The translations under genes were made by a program, and so were the position numbers. Below the pieces are notes generated by a model. The model was not told where the DNA came from. It did not search any database and saw only the letters and a program-made list of their open reading frames with translations. Positions 12,539-25,200 of a stretch of 64,000 nucleotides of DNA are shown piece after piece. Position 1 is the stretch's first letter, and each line of letters begins with the position of its first letter. The stretch is from Taenia hydatigena. Lineage: Eukaryota > Platyhelminthes > Cestoda > Cyclophyllidea > Taeniidae. The stretch spans positions 17,710,369 to 17,774,368 of the forward strand of contig JADWOT020000005.1 of NCBI GenBank assembly GCA_036345935.2, given 5' to 3'.

Positions 12539-13574
12539 GAGTAAGTTAAAAGCCAATCGACTATATAAATTGGGACAGAATAATTAATGAATTTGATGAT
12601 TTATGCGATATCTGCTGGCAAAGTAGGCTTTGTAAAGCGCTGATAGATAAGATTGGAAACAGGGATTTCTTTGTTTAGGATAATTGGAACGCTTATTTAA
12701 CCGATTGATCTGGATTTAAATCGCTATTAATCGAAGAAACTACTCAACAAGTAAAGACCTTTTAATGGGCTTTGTACAGCCAAAAATTTTGTTAGAGGCA
12801 ATTCAGGCTTCATTTAAAGCACATGAAATGCAATTTACGCCCAAAATTTTGTAGCGCCCTATGACACTTAACAATAACGTATACAAATTTGGCATCAGGA
12901 GAAATATAAAGGCTACTGGCATTGCTCAGAGACCAGACTGTCCGGTAAGCGCATTACAGATGAGAGAATAGTTGACATACAACTCAATAAGAGCGGTGAA
13001 TAATGCCTGTCTTCGACAGATACCTCAGTCCCGAGTTCCACATTAACTCTGGTAACAATCGAAACCACACTAGCTGGAAAATTTTTGCTTACCTTGTTCC
13101 CTACCGTACCTGCATAAAGACGTGGATTGTGCTAATTTACGACATCTCCTCTACTTACATGCTAACTGAATAGAACCAACGTGGATAAGACTTGGCAGCT
13201 GCGAAATGTAAACAACAGAGCATGAAGAAAGTCTAGCGTCCCAGGACTTCCTTAAAAGCAAAGGAAGGCATAATACTAGAGCAGAATATACATATCCGGC
13301 AAATGGAGGTTTTGGTGCCGCTGGAATGTAATTAGTGCTAGAAAACAGTACCTAACCGTGAAGAAGATACTTGACCATAAAGACATTAGTGATTCTTGGC
13401 AGTTCTATTGGATCTAAAGTTACGCATGGTACAAGAGCTGGATTCTGAGATGGTGAATTCTACTGCCTGTCAAGCGTTTCCATAACTAGATATCAAAACA
13501 GTCCTGCAGATTTCTGTAGGGAGGACGAGGTTTAAATGTCTCCATGGGATAGAGTTTTGACGATGTCTTTTTCT
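12539..13574. other. Left part of the divergent spacer between UPF0489 and NDUFS1 genes
   Basis: Both genes are transcribed away from this 1.7 kb spacer, so it should contain both promoters. I see no long ORF and no strong TATA or initiator motif that I would defend. Confidence 0.5.
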
Positions 13575-13775
13575 GTAGTGCTTTTTTTGCTTAACCGTCG
13601 ATCCCGGATTCGGCGACTTGGGTAACTATATTGCCCTAGTCGGATGGGCTGTCCTCTGGAACCATGACAACAGATCCGTGCCCTCTGCTTGCTACATATA
13701 TTCATTCTGTCCTAATATTATGCTTTTTTTTGCTCTTAGGAAAGTCTCAGGCCGCAACAAAATACATATACAGAT
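13575..13775 (+). repeat. Dispersed repeat, degraded copy D
   Basis: It aligns by eye with copy A over TTGCCCTAG, GATGGGCTG, a CATGACAACAG-like block, GCCCTCTG, a TATTCATTCTG-like block and TTTTTTGCTCTTAGGA. Many substitutions separate it from the other copies, and the AT run is absent, suggesting an old insertion. Confidence 0.5.
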
Positions 13776-14279
13776 GAATATTTAATTGATATCGTGTTAA
13801 CTTAAACCTTGATAACAGCTTATATGTCGTCTTTAATATAACAAGTTTGCACAGTTACGTTGGTGTTGCTTCATGTTAAGCCGCCTAACTAAAATTGATT
13901 TATATTGAAGTAACTTGCTGAAATTAATACGTAATATCTAGCCCATTTGATAATAATTGGTAGGGTTTTAGGTATTTGATCTAGGTTTTAGCATCATCAA
14001 AGCTAAATTTGCTTAGAAAAGTTTATAAGAATTCAACCCTAGCTTAATAACACTAAGGATTTTTAGGCTTTATAATCCTTTTCTGGAAATGATCATTAAC
14101 CGAATGTTAGTTTTTCCCACGTAGCCGAGTTTGTTACTTCGCAAAGGCATATAAAATGGTTGCAAAATATCTTAGCTAAGGCTTACACTTTAGGCTTTTT
14201 TAGGACATTTTAGCTCTGTTGTGCATAGCATTATTTTACATCAGAGGCGCCTTTTTTGATAATTGGTGGACTATTGAAG

Positions 14280-17200
14280 ATGTTCAGCGCCTCTGCTTGC
14301 GGAACGGCGCTGTTTAGCAAATTCGCTGGAAGTAGGCCTATATAGCTAGATCGCTCTCTTTGGCAGTGTTAGGGTCAGGTGGCTGTTGTTAGTAGTTTGT
14401 CTAGCAGTTCAACTTAATCTTAACTGTCCGTGTTTATTATGCGAACTCCGTAATTTATCTGTGCATCTGTAACTCAGCTTCGAATTAACTGTTTTGCTCT
14501 TATCTACCTTAATTTAATCTCAGACATTATTTGGTGCTGACTTGGCTTCATTTTTGTCGGCATACATGTAGTAAACTGGAGGGCGATTCACGTTGCTCAG
14601 GCCCTGCGTTCTGCGGCTCCGGCCATAGCAAGCGCTCCTGTCAAGCCGAATACTCCTCCACCCAAACCGGTCGACAACAGGATTGAAGTATTTGTCGATG
14701 GGAAATCTGTCCTTTGTGAACCTGGTATGACCGTCCTGCAGGCTTGCAGTTTAGTGGGTGTTGAGATTCCGCGGTAAGCTGTTTCGACGAGACATTTTCA
14801 AAGTCTTCCCTTTCATTAATCAAGTCGCCTAATTTTTTTCAGGTTTTGTTATCATGAACGGCTTTCGATCGCTGGTAGCTGCAGAATGTGTCTTGTAGAA
14901 GTCGAGAACTCTGTTAAACCTGTCGCTAGTTGCGCAATGCCAGTCTGGAAGGGTATGCGCATAAAAACTGACTCTGAGATGACACGTAAAGCTCGGGAGG
15001 GTGTTATGGAGTTTCTGCTAGTCAATCATCCCCTAGATTGCCCAATTTGCGACCAAGGCGGCGAGTGTGATCTCCAGGATCAGGCCATGGTCTTCGGCTC
15101 CGATCGTTCCCGCTTTACCGACAACTTGTTCTCAGGTAAACGAGCTGTGGAAGACTTCAACATGGGTCCTCTCATCAAGACCTGCATGACTCGTTGTATC
15201 CACTGTACGCGTTGCGTCCGATTTGTCAACGAGGTGGCTGGAGTTTCCCACCTTGGCACCTCGGGTCGTGGCAACAGCATGCAGATCGGCACTTACGTTA
15301 ATCGAATGATTGAAAGTGAGCTCTCAGGCAATGTTGCCGACCTCTGTCCCGTGGGAGCTCTTCTTTCCAAGCCCTATTCTTTTATTGCACGCCCTTGGGA
15401 GACCAGACGCATTGAGTCCATCGACGTGATGGACGCGGTGGGTTCAAATATCGTCATCTCAATGCGGACCAATGAGGTGCTGCGCATTCTGCCTCGATTG
15501 AATGAGGATGTGAACGAAGAGTGGTTGGCGGACAAATCACGTTGTGCTTGTGATGGTCTCAAACGGCAGCGGCTTGTAGTTCCTTTGATGCGTCGAAAAG
15601 TCGATGAACTGCATCAGCGGTCCTCTTGGGAAGGAGTTTTGATTGCCATTGGCGAGCATTTCGTCTTTTTGGGATCGACCGAACCTGCCAAATGTGTACC
15701 TAATCAAATCGCCGTGATCGCTGGTCCTTTCACAGATGCTGAGACCATGACCGCTGCCAAGGATCTCGCTAACGCTATGAACTCTGAATTGGTCCTTACC
15801 GAAGAAAACTTTCCTTCGAACAGGTTTGTATCTCGTTTGCCTCTCTCTTCTTGTGTTGATTAGGTCCTTATTTTTGTCCCTCTCTTTGCCTATAGAACCG
15901 ATGTGCGCGCCAACTACCTATTTAATTCGAGGATTGTTGGCATAGATGAGGCTGATTTAGTCCTGCTTATTGGCACTAATCCGCGATTTGAAGCACCACT
16001 GATTAACGCACGTATACGAAAGAACTGGCTCAATAATGAATTGGATGTGGCATTGATTGGTGAAAAGGTTGATCTCACCTACGATTACGAGGTGAGTTTT
16101 GACTAGGCAGCTCTGAAGCTACCTTGCTTCGGCTTATACTGTCATGATATTGTCATAATTTCTCAAACATGTTTTCAGCAAAGGCTTTTTTGAAGTTGGC
16201 ACTGTTAATTGGCTTTCCATTATGTAAATATTTGCGCATTGGAAGTATTGACCAGTTACTTTGCCAGTAAAACCGTTTCCGTTGTATTAATCTGGTTTTG
16301 GTAGTGTTATTTGTCTATCTTATCTTTTCGTGATTTAATTCTGATCTGAGAGCATTACTTTTTTGCATCTTTCATTTCAGTATCTTGGGTCGTCGACGTC
16401 GGTCATTTCCGAAATCCTTTCCGGAAAGCATCCTTTCGCTAAGGTATTGTTATCGATCTCTACATTGCATCGATACTCAGCTTCCTCTTTTACTGCCCTC
16501 TAAGTCGATCTTTAGTTCACATCTATTAGACGTTCAAAGTTGTGATAGACTTCGTAAGCAGAAAGCCACCGCCTTTTCAAGTAGCACATCCCAAATGTAG
16601 TTATATTTGTCACTTTACTGCGTATGTATCTCTTTCTTTGTAAAAATAAGTTCGCGTCAGGTGAATAGCACCGAGCAGTTTGGCTTAACCAGATGCCACT
16701 ATTGTCGGAAAGTTGGTTTAGTTGGATAATCCAGATTGGTGGACTCAAGCATCGCAACACAAGTCTTGCAAACCGAAATCGCGCATTCATATCTTTTTGT
16801 GAGTAGACTGTTATTTCCTCCTTTTTGTATCTGAAATATCGCTTTAAATATGCCCCAACTTAAAATTGTTTCAATCTTTGACAGGATTGGTACTAAATCG
16901 AATCTCTCTTATTTGGGATGCCTTTAATGCAAGTTTAGTGACCATGATCGTATAATCAGTCCCTTCTCAAGTGCTCCCACATCGAGTTGTACGCAGAAAG
17001 TTAATTTAGTTTGAGATTTTTAGAGTTTTCTTGGTGTTGCCTAGCGTTGTGGTCTGATTGTTATATGACCAATGCCGTTTTGCTGCCGTTAATTTAACAG
17101 CACCACATCTCTTAATGCCTCTCAGTGTTAAAGCACAACTGTGAGATCAAATTTTGCCACTTATGTACACCATCAGCACTGATATCGGTGCTATCTTAAA

Positions 17201-20200
17201 GTATTAGTGGTGCTACTAGTAGGTTCGTTGGTGGTGGCAGCACTGCTTTGGCTCAACCAGTGTGTTCACATAACATGACATAACCCTTTGTTGTGCATGT
17301 CTGCAGCGTCTGGCAGCGGCGAAGAATCCGCTAGTAGTGGTGGGTAGTGAGACACTGCAGCGCGCGGACGGCGCGGCGTTGCATGCGGCGGCGCAGCAGT
17401 TAGCCGGCCGCTTTGCGCCCTCAGCAGAGGAAGGCGCGCGGCGTTTCAACGTGCTGCAGCGCTACGCTAGCCAGGTGGCTGCTATGGACCTTGGCTACAC
17501 CCCCGGACTCGACGCTCTCCGAACCGCCCAGCCTAAGGTGGCCATCTTGTTAGGGGCTGACCAGGGTCACTTGGCACGTGCTCATTTGCCAGAGGACTGC
17601 ATGGTCATCTACATCGGTTTGTGTCGTTTATCATAATAGTTCTCTTAATGTTCTTTTGCGATTCCAATTTTAATCCCTATCAATTGATTTGAATTTGCTA
17701 CCTTGTTTCGTCTCGTCCACCCTTTTCCTTTAAATCAGCATTTCTTGGAAAGATTGTCTTTCTCCTTTGCTGTTATATAGGCCATCGTAGGGCTCCTTAA
17801 AATGGCTTCATTTGCTTGTAATGCTCGTACCTAATATGGCGAATCGGCCACCAATACCGTAAGCGCGTCAGATGGCAACGACGTTTCTTCGTTACCTCCT
17901 TCTCCTCCCTACCATCAGGCCAACTAAAATCTTCCTTGAAGCTTTTTTTATTATGCATCTCCTTTTTTCTCATCAACATTCCCTGATTGAATGACTTGGA
18001 AGTGTGGGTTTTCATTTGTTACTGCCAACGGTGTGTTTATAGTATCATTCGTTTCAACTCCGCTCATGTAATATCGAGTTGTTGACATTCATTGTGGTTA
18101 TAATGGAAAAGTTATTATTTTTCTCTTAGTAGTGTGGACTGACAAAGGGTCTCCTATTTTCTTCGTTCCCTTGAGGAGTCTTCCGAAACTCTCCTTTGAA
18201 AATGTGACTCAACTTTATCGTTCTGATCTGGAAGACAGTTTTGTGTCGGATGTCCCTAAATGAGACGCACATCTCTCAAGTAGTTATTTTTTTAGAACCA
18301 TTCATTTGTACAAAGCTGATGTGGTTATTTTCTTTTTCATGTCTGTAAATTAGTGCTCGTTTCCATCTTCGCCTAATTACAATTTAACGAGAAGGACGAT
18401 TGGTTCATGTGTATCGAAATGGCTTTTAATGACTAATTTTATTCTTACTATTGAGAAACCACTATTAGTGTGTCTTGTCTCTGCATTTTTTTACAGAGGA
18501 TCATAGCGATAATCTTTTGGTTCCCTCCTAACTTTCCCATCCTCTCTGGAAAGTGGAGTGATGTCTCTATGAAGAGAAACTTTTTTTATAATTGATATTT
18601 TGGTTGTTTCAAGATATGTGTACTTGATGACCTTCGAGAAGAAAGTTACGGCTGCAGGATTTAGACATTAACGGTTCTGTAATTTGTCCTTCAAAATGTT
18701 GTCTAAATTATTAAAAATCAAATTTGTTAGCCGTCTTATCCTGGAATTATTTGTTAAGGAACCTCATCTGATAAGGATGGGGCTCATTGTTTTACTGGAT
18801 GTGTGGTATGTCTATGGCATTACTGCATGTGATTCGCGTTTAGTAATTCTGAATTAATGCTGCAACGAGAGGTGGTAGTGGAAAAGCTAGTGAAATTTTC
18901 ATTCTGTACAGTAACAGTCGGCCATTCAAAAATAAAATTACCAACTATTCCTAAGAATGCGAACGGACACTGGTGAGAATGCGAACGGACACTGGTGAGA
19001 ATGCGAATAATAGTTGTTTCACTGGCGACTACTGTTCCGCACACGTTTTTTCATTTGCATGCACACGAGTAGAATCCGACCAAATAAACTTAAACAATGC
19101 AAGTAGTACATCTTCAACACATCTATTGTTTTTTACAACTCTAGGCCACAATGGTGATCACGGAGCGAAGATGTCGGACATTGTGCTGCCTGGTGCTGCC
19201 TATACGGAGAAGCACGCAACTTACGTCAACTTGGAGGGTCGGGCACAGCGTACTTACCCCGCCGTGGCACCGCCAGGCGATGCGCGCCAAGATTGGGCCA
19301 TCCTCCGCGCCATATCCGAGGTAGCTGGGTGTCCCCTCCCTTATGATAATCTCGAGGGGGTGCGCCAACGCATGCACCAAATAGCACCTGGTCTGCTCGA
19401 GATCGACGCTGTCCAGGGTGCCGATCAGGCATGCCTCAAGGTCGCTGCTGCTGATGCCAAGGTGAGCCTCGGCTTTCTTCTCTTCCCCCTCCCGTCTTGG
19501 TATTGTTCGGATACTGTTCAACCGCATATCAAAATAGACTGTTTCGCAGATGTTGGTCGTAATCCCGCACTTTTGTCCAAATATTGTTATTCTCTTATGG
19601 GAGGTTAATTCGTTCCGGTCTTTTCTCCTGAAAATTCGGCGTCCTTTTATCAGCTCTGATTTTGGATCGACCATTCACAGGGCTTCTTTTCATGACGTTT
19701 TGGAGGTGTACTCGGTCGGCAGCAACGGACTTTTGGTGTTTTTTTTTTTGGAGAGCATTCGCTAACCTTTCCAGTCATCCCTAAAGGCTATAAAATGCAC
19801 GAATTCGGCAAACAATATGGTTTGAAGACTGAATCATGTGAGACCCAAAAGGCCTGTAATTCAGTGCGTGATCGAAGCAATTGCACTTTTGCGCACACCA
19901 TCCCTGGGATCCCCTAGGGTAACTCTTTTGGTTGCGTGGTTGTAACCTCTTTGGTGAGTTGTCATCGCAGGACAGGAATGGATATCAAGAAATTACTGCT
20001 TTCCATCCCATCAGTGGTAGCGTACACCATGGGCATCTGCAGAACTTCCATTTTACTTGTTAGGTAGAATGCACTGAGGACGGATTACTTTTGAAAGGAT
20101 TATTGGAACCTGGAGGTTTTTTCGTGGCGTACACACTCTGCGTCATTGGAGTGACAGTCGCCATTGACCGACAGTCAGGACTGGCCCTAGGCTTAAGTGG

Positions 20201-20915
20201 TTATTAGCGCATTTTTCATAGTGTTCTGAAACTATCCACAAAAATGGAAACCTCTGGAAAGTCAAAAAGCAGTCTTTTTTCGAGTTGCAGGCATCCCCGT
20301 CGGAAGCAGGATATCATAATCTAAGAATATGGCTGCTGTGTTTATGGCACTGATTCCGTGATTTGATCAGTTAAAGCCTGGTTTTTCTTCATCTATGGAC
20401 GGAAACTAACGGTAGTTGGCTAAATTCACCACCGTGTCAATAGCTGTACCGGTATGGACCAGCTATTTCTGTCATTCGCAACGAATTTTCTTCCACCGTG
20501 GCATTTTGGCGTTGATTGCTCTTTTAGAGTGGGTTCGTCGATGCTGCCACCAATTTAACCTTCCGACATAAAGGATGTCTGGAGGCCCTTCAGCTTAGGT
20601 AGGCAACGTATTGACTACATTGCAAGAGACGGAAAAGGCCAGCCTAGTCGAGCATATTTTTAAAGTAATTTTGTGACTGCACTTTTTGTTTTTGCGGATC
20701 CTATTTCCCCTCCGGTGGCATTGGTGTTGTTTCAGATTGAATATCAGAAGGAATCAAAAAATCTCGATCCAAAGTTACCTCTGAGCGTATCAATGAAGGA
20801 GCTGTACCAATACTTCATGACTGACGCTATCAGCCGAGCCTCCCAGACCATGGCACGCTGTGTGAAAGCATTCAAGACACACGTTCCTCCGGATAACAAG
20901 AACTTCAAGGAGTGA
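14280..20915 (+). CDS. NDUFS1: NADH:ubiquinone oxidoreductase 75 kDa subunit (complex I)
   Basis: It carries electrons through iron-sulfur clusters in the matrix arm of mitochondrial complex I. Exons 14280-14331, 14572-14773, 14843-15823, 15896-16091, 16381-16443, 17307-17616, 19145-19461 and 20736-20915 join in frame to 766 residues (human about 727). The first exon encodes [17 protein letters not shown], a plausible mitochondrial presequence. The 2Fe-2S ligands appear in [13 protein letters not shown] and ASCAMP; the N5 His/Cys set in [15 protein letters not shown]; the N4 set in TRCIHCTRC and [42 protein letters not shown] and [13 protein letters not shown] are near-universal family blocks. 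All key cysteines are present and nothing is broken. The start was chosen because its phase-1 donor matches the acceptor at 14572. Introns of 69 and 72 bp occur beside introns of more than 1 kb. Confidence 0.97.
17617..19144. other. NDUFS1 sixth intron, with a short tandem duplication
   Basis: A 1.5 kb AT-rich intron. Near its 3' end it has two perfect copies of a 22 bp unit. No coding region is supported; the minus-strand ORF at 17797-18015 has no recognisable features. Confidence 0.7.
18955..18998. repeat. Two perfect tandem copies of a 22 bp unit
   Basis: Unit GAATGCGAACGGACACTGGT plus GA occurs at 18955-18976 and 18977-18998, followed by the first nine bases of a third copy. It lies in an intron about 150 bp before the NDUFS1 exon at 19145. 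It looks like recent replication slippage. Confidence 0.95.
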
Positions 20916-22265
20916 GAGGAAACTGTAGTTGGACGTTAGATGTAGTATTATTCGTACCTCCTGGCTTCCCATGAGTAAACATACCCTTTTCTTTGTCTTC
21001 TCTTCCCAATTGTGCATGTGCACGTGTATGCGAAGAGTTGGAAGACCAAGTGGAAAAGCACCTTTCGCAGCAGAACCAACCATCTTCAAGGCTAATTTAG
21101 ACCGTGGGCACATGTCTTTGAGCGGAAAGGTCTGTTAGGGGTACGTGATCGGGTTATCTTTGGTGCTGTGCGATTACGTGTCCGCCTCGAGCCCTAGAAG
21201 ACGTGGTGTGGACGATCAATTTCCATGGGTAGTTAACAGTCTCCATCAGGGCTTTAATTAGCGCTCCCCGGCGTTACTAGCTTGCTGGACATACCGCCTT
21301 ATGAGGCGAGAGGTGGTAGCATGAAGTAATTGATTAGAGCCTTGTGCACTCTACAGTATGGATTTCCTTGAAGACGAGGGAGAAGGTCATGCTCGGGCAG
21401 AATGCATGTAGTCGACGAACAGGAATGGTTAGTCTATCCGGCGAAGGTACGAGGGTTAGAGCTTCCGTGACCGAATGCGAGAGTTAATCAAACACCGGAC
21501 TTGATGTGTTGGGATGCTCACGGTGCCTAAACGAGAGGCCATTCTAGAGGTAACCATGTTTTGCTGCAATGGCGAACTAAGCAAGTGATTAGAAGCCTAG
21601 TTACGAACGCATCAGAAGCTTCGTGTTTATGCTAGAGGTCCCGCTGCAAATTCTGTATTAAGCGAAGATGCTGATTAAGTGAACTTCCATATACGTTCGG
21701 TTTTGAGATCTTGGATGGAGATTTGTTTGTGAGCCGCACTAGTGCGGTAGTGTGTTGCCTGTGAGGGCGAACGAATACATGGAAGCAGCTTTTACTACAA
21801 ATCAAAATTACAATTCCCTTCAGTGCAGGAGGTTTGCGTGATTCGATGTATTCGCCAATATCGGCTATTGTTGGTCATTGCACGATGATAGGATGGTTCT
21901 TGGCCAGATTACGCGCATCAAGTCCAATCAACCCTTGGGAGAAATTGTGTTTGCTAGTCTTTCGATTTAATAGATTATCTATGCTTATCTTGACTGAGAA
22001 TTTGACTTGTACCATTTAACGAACGTAGAAAATAGCGCTGTGAGTGATGAAGAACAAATAAGTATCTTCCAATTCAGTATGAATCGGAACAGGAATTAAG
22101 TTCAGTGACGAAACAAAGGCTTTCAAGTTTTGTTGAGTTTTCATGTTTTACGAACTAAAACTTAACATAACTGACCTTGAAGAAGTTATTTAAAAAACTC
22201 ACGCTTGTGCTGTTAGCCTTCGTCAAGCGGCTGTCAATTATTGGCTATTTGCGATAGCCATCGAT
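20916..22265. other. Spacer between NDUFS1 and NUP205
   Basis: Both neighbours read in the plus direction. The part from about 21130 to 21780 is visibly richer in G and C than the introns on either side and lacks long ORFs, so it may be a decayed mobile element. The last 400 bp before the NUP205 start are AT-rich again. Confidence 0.4.
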
Positions 22266-25200
22266 ATGTGGTCTGCATACAAAACATTTAACAACATCGT
22301 CACGGACGTTTTGTTCAATGGCAGAGTTGATCAGCTAATGGAGTTCGAGGCATCCATGAAGCGCCACAGGACACCGTTGCTTTTGCCCATGCATAAACCG
22401 GTAAATATTATTGGCACCATGCTGGCATTGATTTTGTGCTTATTTCATTATCTTTTGCATAGAAACAACAATAGTGGTTTCTAATTTGTCGCTTGTTACT
22501 GCAATTTTTCAGGGAAAGTCGGTTGAGGATCGTCAGTCAGTTAAGAAGGCTGAAGTGGAAGCGATTGCCATCCCTGGTCTTTCTCAACGTATTGTTCTTA
22601 CTCACGACCTCATCGAAGAAACTTGCAACCTGAGTGACCTCTTTGACGTGAATGAGATTACTGCTCTGGAACTTCTGCTAACCGCCGAAGGCCACCTGTC
22701 CTCCTACTCAAGTGGTCTGAGTCGTGCAGCTCTAGCAGTTACATTATACTTTGATGCCTACTGTGCTCTCGCGGAGTCACTTAACTCTATCATCAAACGC
22801 CGTGCCGGACGGATGCCCTTGAGTGATCCTCCTTCTCGGGATGTCGGAAATGTTATTAGCTCATTTACTGAGGATTTGTGGCAAAGCGGACTTCTGAAAA
22901 ATGTTCTATGTAGGTTTCGTTTTACAGCATGTCGCATCCCACTTAAATTAAGCAAATTCACTTTCCTTTCAACTTACCCTTAGTCATGGCAAATGATGCG
23001 TTCCACTTTTTGACTTCATTTAACTTTCATACCAAAATTTCAAGTTTGGTACGTTGATGAATCTGTAATTACGCATCCGTAATGGTAAATTCTCACTGTT
23101 TGCCCGAGTTTCCACTCTTTCTTCCAGCTTTTCTGGACAAATTCAACATTGAAAGTGAACTTAAACGTCTCGAGGCAGCTCGTGTGCTCGATAGTCGTCA
23201 GCATCGTCGGGATATTCGGCGTCTTCTCACAGAGATCCGAAATCGTCTTGCTGAGAGCGTCATGCTCTGGTCTGCACAGACACCCCTATCACATTCCGAA
23301 ATGGCTCAGGTGCTCACTCACCTCGTCGGTCCAAAATCGAGCGCAGGCGTTGGTGTTGATCTTAAGACAAATGTCTCGTTACCTCTCGACCATGGTAGCA
23401 TTCACATTTTCATGGCTCTCCTCTTTTCCTTGGAACCTTTTGGTACTTCTGGAATTACTGTCGAGCAATATGCTGATGTGGATGAACAGGGTTAGCGGTA
23501 TAATTATTAAAAAGACTTATGCCTCTCCTTTGGTTTTCAGACACTGCGACTCACATCTCCTTTAGACTTGCGGCATCCCCTATTCTCAGAGGCTGGTTAT
23601 GCGGCCTCTGTAACGGAGCTACTCACTCTGCCCGGTGAAGCTAGTCAACAAAACCTTCCACTTGCCGTCGAGGGACTGTATGGTCTTTTGCAGCTTGCTT
23701 GGGCCATATCTCTGCATCGAACTGCACACCTTAGAACAGACCTACGTCGTCGGAGTGAGAATGGCAATACTCGTGACTGTGGAGATGTCGATGAAGACGA
23801 ATTAGTCACCTCAGCGCTTAGATCTCGAGCCTTGGAATTTCTTTCAACTGGTATACTTTCGGAAGTGTATTTCTCGCATGAGGTAGCCACTCTTCCATTC
23901 ATTTTTTTTTTGTTTTTAACACATAGTATTTGTGCGGTGTTATTCTTGCAGTCTCTGTGGGTCTGTCGAGTTCACAGCCTTCTGACTGACTTGCTGATCC
24001 AGTTTCCCCAAAATACACGCGAGCTGCGACTTTGGGACGAATCGGTGGCGCGTCGAATGGGTGTGGATCCAGGCGGTTTCGCTGTGTTGCTGGATAGCAT
24101 CGCCTACCTTTACAATGTGCCGGGATCGCCCTTGCATGCACGTCTCTCATTAGAGTACTGGTGGCCAGCAGGCGAGACGCATTTGCCATCTGCGCAGGTC
24201 TCCGATACCCTCAATGCTTCCTTCCGTACGGGAGAGGTGGAAAATTCGCGACAGGTTGTTTCCTTGCATCAAGATTGGGCACATTTCGCTCTCTAGTCGA
24301 TTGAATGAAATTGTTAATCTTTTCTCCGTCCAGGCGATATTGTTCCGTTTCGTCTACTCAACTAGCGAGTTTGCCCCCTCCCCGGTCATATTTGTGCCTT
24401 ACGTTCGAATGCTGCGCTCTCTAATTGGCTGCCAAGCTTCAGCTAATCTCTGCTTTAACCTACTCAAGGCTACCGCCTCCTCTGGAGGTATGTATAAGAT
24501 TTCTGTGGTTCTGTGAAGCTTCTTAAAGTCTCAAGGTTACTTTCTATTTGTGTTTCCATTATTTCGTCTACTGTATACTTAGAAAAAATAATTGCGATAG
24601 GCTTCACTATAGCTGGGCACTAGTCAATATCACTCACATTTTTTCATGTATCAACGGTCGAAGCCTAGGTACAACCATGTCTATTGAATAATCTTTGCTG
24701 TCTCGTTGAAATGTTATCAAATGTCAGGTTGGACAAGGTCGTTGTGGACCCAATGATTTTGATACATCTCGCAAACTTCGAAGGCCTATGGGACATCACT
24801 ATCGTTGATGAGCTATATCGGCACAATTTATCAGAGGAGCATTATTTAAAGCTGCTTTATGCTTGCTGTTCTTGTAGGGACATTTGCCTGGAAGCAAAGG
24901 TAACAGTCGAACAGTGTTGATATCTACCCCAAAGGTTAATGTAAAAGGAGTTTTCAGTTTAGCTGAAGGCTTGGAATTTCGAGGAATCACCTCTAGTGGA
25001 AGTTGCGTTCACCCATAGGTCTGCTACTCTTAAGTGCGATTGGATTTACCACAAATTAAGGCGGAATGTCGTACACTGTTGTTCCATCAAGTGGAAAGGA
25101 CGTCTGAATCCGACGATGTTGGTACATCTCGTAGGTTTTCTTGGGATTAATTGATCATGACCTTTGGTAGTATATCGTCGTGGCGAGGTTTATTGAGGCA

